A DNA stretch of 64,000 nt, from assembly GCA_902786265.1 (NCBI GenBank), contig CADACE010000032.1, positions 1 to 64,000 on the forward strand, read 5' to 3'. Numbering within the stretch: the stretch's first letter is position 1; every line of letters begins with the position of its first letter. Source of the stretch: an uncultured Chloroflexota bacterium. Lineage in GTDB: Bacteria; Chloroflexota; Anaerolineae; Anaerolineales; Anaerolineaceae. The notes beneath the pieces were generated by a model, which was not told where the DNA came from, made no database searches, and worked only from the letters and a program-made list of their open reading frames with translations. This document shows positions 8,841-18,500 of the stretch, piece after piece. A program made the position numbers and the translations under genes.

Positions 8841-8860
8841 AGAGCACCCGAAAGTGCTCT
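8841..8860 (-). terminator. Intrinsic terminator of tRNA-Asn (possibly bidirectional)
   Basis: AGAGCAC (8841-8847) pairs with GTGCTCT (8854-8860). On the minus strand the hairpin is followed by a run of seven T, so it terminates the tRNA transcript. It also sits 4 nt after the lipoprotein stop on the plus strand, but without a T-run there. Confidence 0.8.
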
Positions 8861-8864
8861 TCTG

Positions 8865-8936
8865 CTCCTCGACCTGGATTCGAACCGGGAACCTAACGGT
8901 TAACAGCCGCTCGCTCTGCCGTTGAGCTATCGAGGA
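8865..8936 (-). tRNA. tRNA-Asn (GTT)
   Basis: A full cloverleaf on the minus strand: 7-bp acceptor TCCTCGA/TCGAGGA, D arm AGCTCAACGGCAGAGC, anticodon loop CTGTTAA with anticodon GTT, and T arm with GGTTCGAATCC. CCA is not encoded. A terminator follows directly. Confidence 0.95.
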
Positions 8937-9119
8937 TCAACAGTGATTATTATATTCTTTTCATTTTTCCTGTCAAGCTATTTTCTAAAATTTGTGATTA
9001 TTGCTTCCGGATTGCTTCCTTGTCTGAAGGATGACTTTTCAAATTCTTCCGGAGAGACAGGAACAAGCTGTTTGTAAAGACACAATGATCATTGTTCCGT
9101 GAAAAAACCTGCGGAAAAA

Positions 9120-10121
9120 TCACTGAAGCTTCAATACCTTTTTCAGAAAATCAGAGACTTTCTTCAACAGGATCGCAGCCGCGAACGAAGACAAAATCGC
9201 AGCGGAAGCGATCAGAATTTCCGGTTCAGGATAATATTTGTTATAAACATTGAGAAAATAAATATGGATCAGATAAAGCTCAAGCGATATGCTTCCGATA
9301 TATGATAACAAACCGGTGATGATCTCGGAGAGTTTCAGGTTTATCACAGAAAGTTTTTCACAAAACCAGGAAATCAGAAAACATAATCCCGGTGTGATAA
9401 ATATAAACGGGAACCACCATAATCCAAATCTGTACAGATAAACATAATCATATGTTCTGTGAAAATACTTCAATAATATCAAACCGAAAATCAGAGCTGT
9501 CCCCAGTAATGCCACCATTTTTTTTGAAACTTTCTGGTCCTGGTCGAAATGTAATGCGAGATAAACTCCGATCGCATAAATCGGCAGCCTGGCTGCCATA
9601 ATAATATAGTCGATGTGTCCGTAAAAAGGAACAGGAAACAACATCAGGACAAATATTATGATCAGAAATTGATATATCTTTTTCACCCGCTGAATGACTT
9701 CGATGATGAACGGAGAAAAAAAGTAAATCAGAACAATAAATGGAAAATACCAGTTTATTGCGTATTGAGATATGGCAAAATGCTGTATTCCCAAAAGATT
9801 CCCGATCATAAATCGCGGCGGCATTTGTCCAAAGAAATAACAATATCCCGGGATCCATGCCAGCATAAACAGGATATAGGAAGGATAGACCCTCAGCAGG
9901 CGTTTTTTCATATATCGGTACAGGTTGTTGGTACGGAAATATGAAAAGGCACAGCCCAGACCGGAAGAAAAGACAAAAATATCCACACCGCCATAACCGA
10001 ATAAATGAATATTCTTCAGGATGGAAGATGTGAATCTGTAAGGTGCATGGAAAAATACTACCAAAAGCATTGCAAATCCCATCCACACAGATCTGTGTTT
10101 AAATATTTGTCTATATGTCAT
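9120..10121 (-). CDS. Acyltransferase 3 family integral membrane protein
   Basis: Membrane protein of 333 aa with about ten hydrophobic segments, of the OafA/acyltransferase-3 type that transfers acetyl or other acyl groups onto surface sugars or lipids. The conserved His lies in VVFFHAPYRF near residue 25, and an Arg-rich loop follows (RYMKKRLLRVYPSY). GC content is lower than in its neighbours, which hints at transfer. It is a single gene flanked by ~180 and ~240 bp of spacer in which I see no other gene. The acceptor molecule is unknown. Confidence 0.85.
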   Translation of the reverse strand: MTYRQIFKHRSVWMGFAMLLVVFFHAPYRFTSSILKNIHLFGYGGVDIFVFSSGLGCAFSYFRTNNLYRYMKKRLLRVYPSYILFMLAWIPGYCYFFGQMPPRFMIGNLLGIQHFAISQYAINWYFPFIVLIYFFSPFIIEVIQRVKKIYQFLIIIFVLMLFPVPFYGHIDYIIMAARLPIYAIGVYLALHFDQDQKVSKKMVALLGTALIFGLILLKYFHRTYDYVYLYRFGLWWFPFIFITPGLCFLISWFCEKLSVINLKLSEIITGLLSYIGSISLELYLIHIYFLNVYNKYYPEPEILIASAAILSSFAAAILLKKVSDFLKKVLKLQ

Positions 10122-10361
10122 AATATTATTCCGGTATGATCCTAATTTTTACAGGTTATTCTCCTGTTATCAGATAATTATAACTTGTATCGAAGCTGCA
10201 CGGCTGTTTACCTGTATCAATTCCGGACACGTAAAGCATTCAGCAGCAAATACACCGTCCTCTCATACCTGACAAAAGGCAGCCGGATCCCTTGTCTCCG
10301 CCGGGGTTCTGACGGCAGGACTGTATCAGTTGATCCGCCCCCGGCTTTTCCCCGAATCATT

Positions 10362-10928
10362 TTATAACTTCAGCATTTCAGAGATGAGTTTCGCGAATTC
10401 CTCCTGGAACTGTTTCTCTTCCTGTTTCACGAAATCACGATATCCGGCGATTTCATCACTTGTAAGGATCTCAGCGGAAAGGAAACGCAGTGCGGAGCGG
10501 GCTTTTTCTGTCTTGATGACGGTCTGCTCATAGACCGGACCGATCAAAAGGGTGCGGGTTGCCTGTTCGGGTGTGAGAAAACCGCTGGTCGTGATGCCCA
10601 GCGTGTCATAGATCGTATCATTGGCAATCGGTCCGATAATGACATCATATTCGGCGAGCCGGTCTTCACTGCCGGAACGGTTCGCGAAAATATAGCCGAA
10701 CCACTCTTCGTTTCTCGTGAATCTTTTGATTTTCAGCCCGGCGGGATCCAGTTCATAGCTGTTCAGCCACACTGATGAACCGCTGCGTTCCTTTGCCCAG
10801 CGTTTGGCAAACTCTTTATCATCGGAGAGGTAAAAGCCCTGCCCGAAATCCGCGTTTTTCCGCCCGTGACGGATATCCGGCTCCCGGATCTCCTGATATC
10901 CGGTGTGATACAGCAATAATTTATTCAT
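10362..10928 (-). CDS. DUF3990-like protein, possible ADP-ribosyltransferase
   Basis: 188 aa. The N-terminal pattern LYHTGYQEIREPDIRHGRKNADFG followed by GFYLSDDKEFAKRWAKE matches DUF3990, a family related to ADP-ribosyltransferases and often paired with the small protein DUF3791 in toxin-antitoxin-like modules. No DUF3791 partner is visible on either side, so if it is a toxin it is an orphan here. The Lys/Glu-rich C terminus (KQEEKQFQEEFAKLI) is helical. Activity is inferred from family resemblance only. Confidence 0.75.
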   Translation of the reverse strand: MNKLLLYHTGYQEIREPDIRHGRKNADFGQGFYLSDDKEFAKRWAKERSGSSVWLNSYELDPAGLKIKRFTRNEEWFGYIFANRSGSEDRLAEYDVIIGPIANDTIYDTLGITTSGFLTPEQATRTLLIGPVYEQTVIKTEKARSALRFLSAEILTSDEIAGYRDFVKQEEKQFQEEFAKLISEMLKL

Positions 10929-10980
10929 AGCCGCCGATCATCCCTCCGTTTCTGACGCCTTCCTGCTCTGCCGATATCCG

Positions 10981-11023
10981 GCACCTGACACCCGACACCC
11001 GGCGTCTGGCACCTGATACCTGA
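10981..11023. repeat. Degenerate GCACCTGACACCC short repeats
   Basis: Four imperfect copies of a CTGACACCC/CTGATACC-like word in a row between the DUF3990 gene and tRNA-Arg. The segment 11008-11019 (GGCACCTGATAC) is identical to the hairpin arm at 114-125 and 394-405, so it may be a fragment of the same repeat family as 39-579. Confidence 0.5.
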
Positions 11024-11176
11024 TTTATATCAGATTTTCCCGGTTTTCTTTCAAGTATATGTAAATTATATTTATATGTTATCCCTGAAATCACGCCGCC
11101 ATTCCCTCGGATTCAGATTCCGCCGCCCTGTTTTTCCGGAAACCCGGAAAACAATGGTATAATATGCGGAGGAAAT

Positions 11177-11250
11177 GCCCTGGTGGCTCAATTGGACAGA
11201 GCAAAGCACTCCTAACGCTTAGGTTGTGGGTTCGAGTCCCACCCGGGGTA
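11177..11250 (+). tRNA. tRNA-Arg (CCT), host of the integrated element
   Basis: A complete tRNA: acceptor GCCCTGG/CCGGGGT (two G-T pairs), D arm GCTCAATTGGACAGAGC, anticodon stem AAGCA/CGCTT with loop CTCCTAA (anticodon CCT), T arm GTGGGTTCGAGTCCCAC, discriminator A at 11250. CCA is not encoded. Its 3' half is the attachment site of the element that follows. Confidence 0.95.
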
Positions 11251-11252
11251 CA
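11216..11252 (+). repeat. attL: 37-bp direct repeat in tRNA-Arg
   Basis: Starting CGCTTAGGTTGTGG and ending GGGGTACA, this 37-bp segment of the tRNA 3' half is repeated exactly at 42479-42515. It therefore marks the left junction of the integrated element. Confidence 0.95.
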
Positions 11253-11254
11253 GG

Positions 11255-11384
11255 GTGATCAAATTCACGAATTCGTAAAAAAGATCACACTCCTCGTAAT
11301 TATGAGGAGTGTGTCTTTTTAAATTTACTCGTAAAAAATTTTCCTATGTGATCAAATTCACGAATTCGCGAAAAAGATCACACC
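11255..11384. repeat. Left-end arm repeats L1 and L2, with terminator-like dyad
   Basis: L1 begins at 11255 (GTGATC) and contains TCAAATTCACGAATTCG, closing with GATCAC at 11283-11288. L2 at 11349-11384 repeats the same order. Between them CACACTCCTC (11286-11295) pairs exactly with GAGGAGTGTG (11304-11313), followed by TCTTTTT, which could also terminate the tRNA transcript. The same words in the same orientation occur at the right end (42301-42411), so they are probably integrase or excisionase binding sites. Confidence 0.75.
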
Positions 11385-11389
11385 TCATT

Positions 11390-12559
11390 TCAGAGATTGG
11401 TTTTCATTGACTTCATGAACTCCCCTGCCCGGATCAGCATATCGGGATCCATTGCCGTGAACAGCTTCATCATCATATCGTTCATCGAATCTGAATTGGC
11501 GTTTGATTCGATTTCAGGATCAGAACGTTTTCCGAATGGATCATCATCAAAATCGAAGGAAGCCAGTATCTTATTTGCATGATCGGAATTCATCCGTGCA
11601 TACACTTCATCGGTCACAGCGAGGCTTCCGTGCATCGCGTTTTCACTGATCGCTTTCCGCTCTTCGGCAGTCCTGGCTTTGGACATTCCGAGGTGGATAT
11701 GGCCGTAACGTGCCTTGTGCGGAGACTTATAGCTAACGCCTGCCATTTCACAAATAATTTTCAGATCCCTGCAGAAATCCCGGTACGGATATCGTGCCCG
11801 GGCTTTCAGCTCATCTTTATTATCGATCGTCATTGGAACGATGATCCGCGGATCAAAATTTCCGTTCCGGTCCAGACGGGCGAACCAGGAGCTGTCCAAT
11901 GGACATTGAGAACGAACCAGGTTATCCCATTCTTTGATGATCTTCATCAGTCTGGAGTTCATCAGCAGCGTTGTGATCGCGGCTTTATTGTATTTCGTGC
12001 AGACACCGTCTGTCGGCAGCTGACGAACAGTCCGGGAATCAAGATTGACATCCTTGATCGGCAGTGTAAAGAATGCCGCGATTCTCATCCCGGATAAAAG
12101 CAAAAAGGCCAGTGCCGCAATAGTCCGGCGAAGACGGATATCATCGGTTTTCAGATCGCAGATCCGCTGTACATCATCGAGTGTGTAATAAAAAATTTCA
12201 TGTATACCTTCGATGGTCTTTTCCGGTTTGATCATCTTTATCCATTCACCGGTAATTTGCCTGTAATCCTGTTTATGATCTCTCGCCCATTCAAAAAAAC
12301 GGCGGGTATAGGCACAAATACCTTTCATATATTCCATGGAGTACGGTTCATTTTTACTGTTCCGCTGACTGATCAGGAACTTCGGGAAAGTGACCTCAAA
12401 TGACTGAGCTTTTGACAACGGTTGTTCCTCTGCCCAGTCCAGGATCAGGCTGTCATATGCCTCATAGACCTTCAATGTGGCACCGGAGCAGGTTTTCTGC
12501 GTTTTCAAATAGTTCCTGTATTGGTTCAACAACGTGAAGTTTTTTCTTAAACATGCCAT
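11390..12559 (-). CDS. int: Tyrosine-type site-specific recombinase (integrase)
   Basis: Phage-integrase family protein of 389 aa. The catalytic residues are visible: Arg159 in LLSGMRIAAFF, His281 and Arg284 in SPHKARYGH, His310 in AMHGSLAV and the nucleophile Tyr320 in DEVYARM. The N-terminal ~115 residues form the core-binding/SAM-like part. It lies just inside the left end and points towards attL, the usual place for an element integrase. It is translationally linked to the upstream HTH gene: the SD AAGGAG lies in the last codons of that gene, and only 3 bp separate stop and start. Confidence 0.95.
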   Translation of the reverse strand: MACLRKNFTLLNQYRNYLKTQKTCSGATLKVYEAYDSLILDWAEEQPLSKAQSFEVTFPKFLISQRNSKNEPYSMEYMKGICAYTRRFFEWARDHKQDYRQITGEWIKMIKPEKTIEGIHEIFYYTLDDVQRICDLKTDDIRLRRTIAALAFLLLSGMRIAAFFTLPIKDVNLDSRTVRQLPTDGVCTKYNKAAITTLLMNSRLMKIIKEWDNLVRSQCPLDSSWFARLDRNGNFDPRIIVPMTIDNKDELKARARYPYRDFCRDLKIICEMAGVSYKSPHKARYGHIHLGMSKARTAEERKAISENAMHGSLAVTDEVYARMNSDHANKILASFDFDDDPFGKRSDPEIESNANSDSMNDMMMKLFTAMDPDMLIRAGEFMKSMKTNL

Positions 12560-12562
12560 AAA

Positions 12563-12991
12563 TCACTCCTTGTCTTTGATATATCGATTGATTACCGCAC
12601 CGCAGCAGGGGCACACAGCCTTTCGAAACGGTACACCTGAAGCGGAAATTTCAATAGTAAAATGATCCGGAATAACATGTCCCCGGCAGCGGCAGCATAA
12701 GAATTCATTTTCTTTCAATGCGTTTTCAGCCTTTTTCTCCAATTTCTTTTGGTGGAATTCCACAGCCCATTCATAGAGCTGTCTTCCGTTGACATACACC
12801 TTTCCTTTGAGATTTGCCTTTGGCTGAACCGGAGCGCCTTTTCGCATGATCAAATATTCACGGATATAACGCTGTGATACACCGAGAATCTCAGAAAGTT
12901 CCTGAACGGTGTAGTTCATATCCTTCAGCCGTTTTCCATAAATCAACAAATTGGGATTGACGTCTTCTTTTCGTATGGATTTGCTTTTCAT
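12563..12991 (-). CDS. HTH and zinc-ribbon protein, probable integrase accessory factor
   Basis: 142 aa. A helix-turn-helix of MerR/excisionase type spans about residues 28-50 (TVQELSEILGVSQRYIREYL), and a wing-like segment follows (KGKVYVNGRQLYEWAVE). The C-terminal third has paired cysteines (LCCRC near 99-102 and VCPCC near 127-130), a zinc ribbon. Its position directly upstream of int suggests a role in excision or in control of int, but this is inference. Codon use matches int. Confidence 0.8.
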   Translation of the reverse strand: MKSKSIRKEDVNPNLLIYGKRLKDMNYTVQELSEILGVSQRYIREYLIMRKGAPVQPKANLKGKVYVNGRQLYEWAVEFHQKKLEKKAENALKENEFLCCRCRGHVIPDHFTIEISASGVPFRKAVCPCCGAVINRYIKDKE

Positions 12992-13123
12992 TGTTTTTTG
13001 TCCTCAAAATTTAATATACAAAACCATATGTTTTTTGAACCCGGTTTCGAATTGTCAATCCTGTGTTAAAATATCTGAACCTTAAAGAAAAGTCTTTTTG
13101 GGAAGCATAGGAGAAGCAGGGTT

Positions 13124-14233
13124 ATGGAGAAACAAACCTATGATTATGACCGCGATATCGCGTTTGGGCTGAGAATGTTTTTTACGGACCAGGGAATATC
13201 GAACCATATGGTTTCATCTGCCACAGGAATAACGATGGCTAATCTGAGAAGGATATTAAACGGTGAAACTGAATTATCTCTCCCGACACTGGTTCGTATC
13301 GCTGCGGCCAATCGAAAAGAAGGCATTGAGGAATTCCTTTTTGACAGCGACATTCAGAAATGTCTGATGCAAAGTGTGAAGGATCCGGATATCTTTTCCG
13401 GGACCGATCTTGCGGTTCTGACCATCCTACTGGCCGATTACTTTTCCAATGGAAATGATCATCAGGCTGAGAGCATACTTAACGGGATCTATTATGCCTT
13501 GGCTTTTGAATGCAGCCTGCTGGATCCCAGCGGCCATAATTCATTCCAGGAAAGAAAGGCCTATGACAAAAACCGGAAATCCTATGCCGAGATCATGGAG
13601 ATGAAAAGCAAAAATCCCGCAGATCAGGCTTTGTATAAATCTTTTTATGATCCTGCCTTCTGGAATTATTCCTTCAGATCCGATTCCGAGTACGAAACAG
13701 TTCCTGCGCCATATGAGTTTAGGCGGCTGCTGCGGAAGGGGGAGACCGTGATCTGGCAGGATATTTGGCAAATGCTCGTGACCTATCGGAGGGAAAGCGA
13801 GAAAACTGCCGGAACAATGACCAATACGGAAACGATCCGCAGGATGGAAAGGCAGGTGGGATTTTCCTATAAAAATTCCGATGTAATGAGCATTGATGAT
13901 GAAATGGGCATGAACGGCGTCTTTTACAGTGCCTGCTTCCTGGCGACACGTAACTCGATTCTGATGAAGAATATTGCAGAAATGATCTCCCCGGAAAATC
14001 CTCTCGACATCAGAAAGCTTGAACAGGGGATCGGCTCATTCATTTCGATGCTTCGCTTTCTTGAGACCAGGAAACAATGGTGTGAAGGCTGCGAAGAGTT
14101 TCTGAACGGGTTTCGGTCAGAGATCTTTTTTTCGCCTTATCATTGGGTTCTGCTGCAGCATTTTGCAGCAGATTTTCCGGAACTGCTGCCGGAAAACCCA
14201 CTGCTTTTATACCGGGATTATCCCCTGTTTTAA
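13124..14233 (+). CDS. XRE-like HTH protein with unknown C-terminal domain, 369 aa
   Basis: The N-terminal ~70 residues look like a lambda-repressor HTH (GISNHMVSSATGITMANLRRILNGETELSLPTLVRIAAA). The remaining 300 residues are soluble and helical and match no family I know. It is divergent from the HTH/int pair across a 132-bp gap, so it may regulate integration. Its start has AGGAGA upstream. A 42-bp repeat begins 4 bp after its stop. A second HTH protein with an unknown C-terminal region lies at 36507, also next to the other copy of that repeat. Confidence 0.75.
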   Translation: MEKQTYDYDRDIAFGLRMFFTDQGISNHMVSSATGITMANLRRILNGETELSLPTLVRIAAANRKEGIEEFLFDSDIQKCLMQSVKDPDIFSGTDLAVLTILLADYFSNGNDHQAESILNGIYYALAFECSLLDPSGHNSFQERKAYDKNRKSYAEIMEMKSKNPADQALYKSFYDPAFWNYSFRSDSEYETVPAPYEFRRLLRKGETVIWQDIWQMLVTYRRESEKTAGTMTNTETIRRMERQVGFSYKNSDVMSIDDEMGMNGVFYSACFLATRNSILMKNIAEMISPENPLDIRKLEQGIGSFISMLRFLETRKQWCEGCEEFLNGFRSEIFFSPYHWVLLQHFAADFPELLPENPLLLYRDYPLF

Positions 14234-14237
14234 AACA

Positions 14238-14279
14238 GTCTTGGAAATACTCTAGTTAGAAATACTTATTGATATTTTT
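14238..14279. repeat. 42-bp direct repeat, left copy
   Basis: Identical over 42 bp to 37424-37465, in the same orientation. It starts GTCTTGGAAATACTC and ends TTGATATTTTT. It encloses 23.2 kb of the element. In 14280-14350 I see no gene. Confidence 0.9.
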
Positions 14280-14350
14280 ACTCGGGACCTTCACTGAACC
14301 AGGAGCCGGTTTTAGGGGTAAAAGCAAGGTATTTCCTGTTTTTCCTGATC

Positions 14351-15280
14351 CTAGACTGTTTTTCTTCGTTTCCCTTTTTGTATTTTGTTTTTAGGGTGAT
14401 TTTTAAATCCCAGAAAATCATTTGCCTGATGGAGAAGATAGCTGCTGTGTTTTTCTTCCCGGATAAGCGCCGGATCGTTTCTGCGGATCAGCTCCATTTT
14501 TATATAGCAGCCGGGCATATAGCTGCTTTGCCGGATCTCCGGCTCATCGATCAGATCATAATCCGGAAAGAAGATGGCAGCATATTCCCGCGGACATTTG
14601 ATGATGGCATCCAACTCCTCGGCATCGGGTAAATACCGCACATCCAGCGTTTTGGTTTCTATGTCGGGATTTCTGAGATTCCTGGATCGGGTATAGTGAT
14701 GCTCTCCTGCCGGCATCGTGGCGAAGGCTTTGCTGATATATCCGGCTGCATTGCGGGGTTCAATCATATTTTGGACATTGACATTCCCGTATATCCAGTT
14801 CGTTATAATCGCTGTATGATCCACGCCGGAGATAATGATATGAATGTGGCAGCGCACGGATTCACCGTCGATATTCTGCGTTTCGATGACGCCGAGATAT
14901 TTGATCTCCCCGCTGGATGCTTTCCGCAGCTTTTTGAGGATGTATTTCAGTTTTTCCAGCGCTTTTGTTTTATCCTCCGGTTCCTGCACAAATGTCAGCG
15001 TCGCAAACAGATCTTTCCCCGAAAAGTTTGTCAGGAGCAGCAGCCTGAATTGTTCGCTGCGGTTCCGGTCATTCAGCTTTTTCTGAACATCCCGTGACGG
15101 CTTTTTCCTCGCTTTCCGCGGCTGGGTATAATCAATGCGGGCAGGATACGCTTTCACGATCTGTATATTACCGGCACGGATCGTTTTGACACGCCACCGG
15201 ATCAGGTTTCCATGATCGATTTTTGGACGGTCATCAGTCACAAGCGATGAATAGATTTCATGCAGACGAATATCGGCCAT
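14351..15280 (-). CDS. rep: HUH endonuclease, rolling-circle replication initiator (Rep)
   Basis: 309 aa. The three motifs of single-strand HUH Rep proteins are visible: LFATLTF (residues 91-97), the metal-binding HUH as CHIHIIIS (His145, His147), and NAAGYISKAF with Tyr181 as likely nucleophile and Lys184. Such proteins nick the double-strand origin and start rolling-circle replication of plasmids, phages or excised elements. Its presence inside an integrated element implies that the circle can replicate. A leader with an intrinsic terminator lies upstream (15352-15377). A broken relative, with the same leader, lies at 44208-44404. Confidence 0.85.
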   Translation of the reverse strand: MADIRLHEIYSSLVTDDRPKIDHGNLIRWRVKTIRAGNIQIVKAYPARIDYTQPRKARKKPSRDVQKKLNDRNRSEQFRLLLLTNFSGKDLFATLTFVQEPEDKTKALEKLKYILKKLRKASSGEIKYLGVIETQNIDGESVRCHIHIIISGVDHTAIITNWIYGNVNVQNMIEPRNAAGYISKAFATMPAGEHHYTRSRNLRNPDIETKTLDVRYLPDAEELDAIIKCPREYAAIFFPDYDLIDEPEIRQSSYMPGCYIKMELIRRNDPALIREEKHSSYLLHQANDFLGFKNHPKNKIQKGKRRKTV

Positions 15281-15351
15281 GGTACCTGTTCCCTTTACCT
15301 AATACTTATATGCCGAGCTTTTTAAGAACAGGCCACCCGCTTTAAAAAAAT

Positions 15352-15377
15352 GAACACGATCTTTAATAATCATGTTC
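15352..15377 (-). promoter_or_regulatory. Terminator-like hairpin in the rep leader (attenuator)
   Basis: GAACACGAT (15352-15360) pairs with ATCATGTTC (15369-15377). Read on the minus strand it is followed by seven T, an intrinsic terminator about 70 nt before the rep ATG. Downstream, CCTGTTC and GAACAGG flank the SD region and could form a competing stem. The hairpin, T-run and surrounding ~100 bp recur before the rep relic at 44405-44525. Rep attenuation is known for RCR plasmids such as pT181; its use here is inferred. Confidence 0.65.
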
Positions 15378-15537
15378 GAGAGTATATAAAAGTACGTTTC
15401 AGGAGAATGAAGTAGAAATCAGATTTTTCTAAAGGTTTGGCGATCCTCATCTCACTGGAATCGCGATCTCCTCTCTGCAGGTAGACCGGTTCACTTACCT
15501 CCGGTTCACTGGTGTCATGAGGCCTAAAATAATTTGA

Positions 15538-18500
15538 TTACAAAAAGAGTTCTGCTCTGATTTGATCTTGGTTAGCGTCACTAAGTAATGTATTTTTTAT
15601 TTCTCTAAATATCCTTGCCATATGAGGGTAATCTATTTCACATTCTTTTGCTTTCTTTTCATATTTTTCTGCTTGTTGACGCAAATTTTCTCCATCGCTA
15701 ATGGTTCTGCAACCTTGAGTAATAATTATTGCTAATGAAATCGCATGATCCACCTCATAATTGTTTATTTCTTCTAACGTTTGAAGAATGAAAAGATGAG
15801 GCATTTGATTATGAGAAGATATTATTTCTTTTCCTAGAACATTCCCAATTAAATAGTTTTCTTTATTTTGAATAAGATGCTCAAAGAAATTTTTAAAATT
15901 CTTATAATTATCATAAGCACATGCAGGTAATCTATATTGCGATCTAAAAGGATATTTTTTACTTTTTTCAATCATCTTTGAATTTCGAAAATAATTAGGA
16001 GAATAGAAGAATAATTTTTTTATTCCTTCAGTAAGCCTTTTGAGTAGATCAAGATTATATAATTGAAGACATAATAATCCCCATTCATCAGAATAATACA
16101 GAGAATCGATTTGTTCCACTATTTCTTGAAGAAGATAGTTGTCTAACCTCCGATTAAATTCACTAATATTATGGTCTCGGCATATCGCATTAAGAATTTC
16201 AAATGTTATAGTAATACAATTACTTGAGTTGGCATTTACTATTTCATAGCAATAGCGCAACAATCCTTGGGGACAGACTTCTAATCTTGTTCTATATTCT
16301 TTTTCATTAATAGGATTACTATCTTTATTTTGCCAATATGCTTTGATCTCCTCTTCTCCTGATAACCAATTATCAATATTAGATCTTCTCATATGAGGGA
16401 GTATTTCCATCTTGTCTTTTGAATCCAGTAATACAAAGAACTCATATGCTGCTTTTTGAGGCAAAGTATCATAAGCTCCACAAAAAATTTCGATTTTCTT
16501 TTGAAATAATAAATTCTGACAAAGAGAAATAACTATATCAGAGCTAAAAGTTTTTCCGAGAAGATCACCCCAATAATAAATGTCCTCTAAATTGCTGTAT
16601 AGTCGTTGTATTGCATCAATACCATTCGTAGAAAAGAGAGTTTTTAATTCTTTTTGTCTCTGCGTAAAAATGGTTTCCATTTCATCAAGCCTGTATTCAA
16701 TATCAGTGAGTTCATCAAATGGAATAAAAAACTGGTCACGAAACATCCAACTTATACAATCAACAGGATCTTTGGGGCTAGTTTTATTAATCAATACGCT
16801 AAGAGTTTTATAAAAAGAATCCTTTCTTTCCGGGAAGTCCCTTACGAGATTACAAACTTCCATTCGTACTTCATAATTCAATAATATAAGTTCTTTAGGT
16901 TCGTATATTTCAGAAGAAAAATCGTTGACAAATCTCGCAAATAAAATCGGTGAAAAATAATAATATTGATTAATTATTTTTTTAACTATTTCGGCACAAT
17001 GCATTTTTGAGGTTTTGTCAAATACTATTTCAGAAAGATCATCAATAGCATTTCTTAGTGCTCCCCCAAATTCTTTTTCCGAAATCTTTTTGCCATATAT
17101 GCTCCGATATCTAATCCCATGAATATTTGTATTTTTAGATATTAATTCCAAAGCTAATATAATTCCATCATGTTCAGATTCATGAATAAACTTTTTTACG
17201 AGTAAAACCTTTTGTGATAAATCAAGGATACTGTAATTGTCCCATAAACATAAAATGGTCAAAAGAGAATCCCTGGGGGAGTTATGAGGAGCGTATTCTT
17301 TTTTTATTATTGAAAGAGCAAACAAGGTTCTGCATGAATCAATTGCACTTTCTTGATATTTAGATAATTCCTCTAAAGCTGAAAGGAAGTATGAACATTT
17401 GTAAGAGTTGCCATCAGAATTAAATATTTGCGATATAAATCCCTCTTTGTTTTTCAGATCATTTGCAATATAGTTCATTACCGTTTCAGGTGATGCTTCA
17501 GCCAAATAAATTAGGTTAGGTCCTAAAACATAAAACGTATTAGAGTAAGGAAGAAATTCTAATATTCTTGAAACAATATCTGGGATTTTGCGATTAGAAG
17601 GATCTGTATAGGAAAAAAAGGACAAGCTTTGTAACATGTTTGAAAAAAGATTATGAAAATACGAACTATCTTTACTGTATCCCTTCCAAGATTCATTTGA
17701 ACGAACAGAATCAAGTAAATCAAAAACTGTTGACACCAATAAATTAAAAGATTTACTTTCAATCGAGGGGTTTAATACTTCCCATACCTCTTCATAATTA
17801 GTTATTACATAATAATTCCCTGTTTTTTTTATTGGTGAATCTTCCATACGAAGAAATTCATTGTATTTTTTTTCAATTTCTTCATATGAAGCATCCGATA
17901 AAGACTCAACAATAACTCTGTCGTGATCATAAGAAAATGATCTCAGAAATAATAAAGGAAAAAGATATTCTAAATCAGTAGAATTTGTCCATCCGGGTTT
18001 GGGCATGTTTATCTGGCCTGGAAGTTGCCGAATTAGAGCAAAGATATTTCCATGCGAAAAGAAATAAGATTCATTAGCTTCCGAAACTGATAAGCCCATC
18101 TCAATTAAATTTGACTCGATTTGTGATTTGGTTTTTACTGGAAGTTGTACATCAGGCCGTATGCTTGTATCACATTTACCAAAACAAAGAATAATAGAAT
18201 TGTCGTCCAGATGGATATCATCTTCATATCTAAAATTTAAGAATAAGAGCTTGTTCTTTACCAATTCAGATATTTTATGATATGTCACTTTATCGTTTAT
18301 AACGATACAATTCTCAGCGAAGTCTTTATCTTGTAAAAGAGAAGACAGGACAAAACCTTGAGCTTCAAGTGTGGTTTCTGCTCGAACTCGAATTACTGTA
18401 TTGTTCTTACAACATTCGAGAAACTGAGCGACCTGCATTTGACATTGAGCGATAAAGAAATTACTTGTCATCTTTGGATTAGTTTTGTTAGAAAAACTAT

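Noticed and set aside
10362..10928. Complete DUF3990-DUF3791 toxin-antitoxin pair
   Set aside because: No DUF3791-like small gene is visible on either side.
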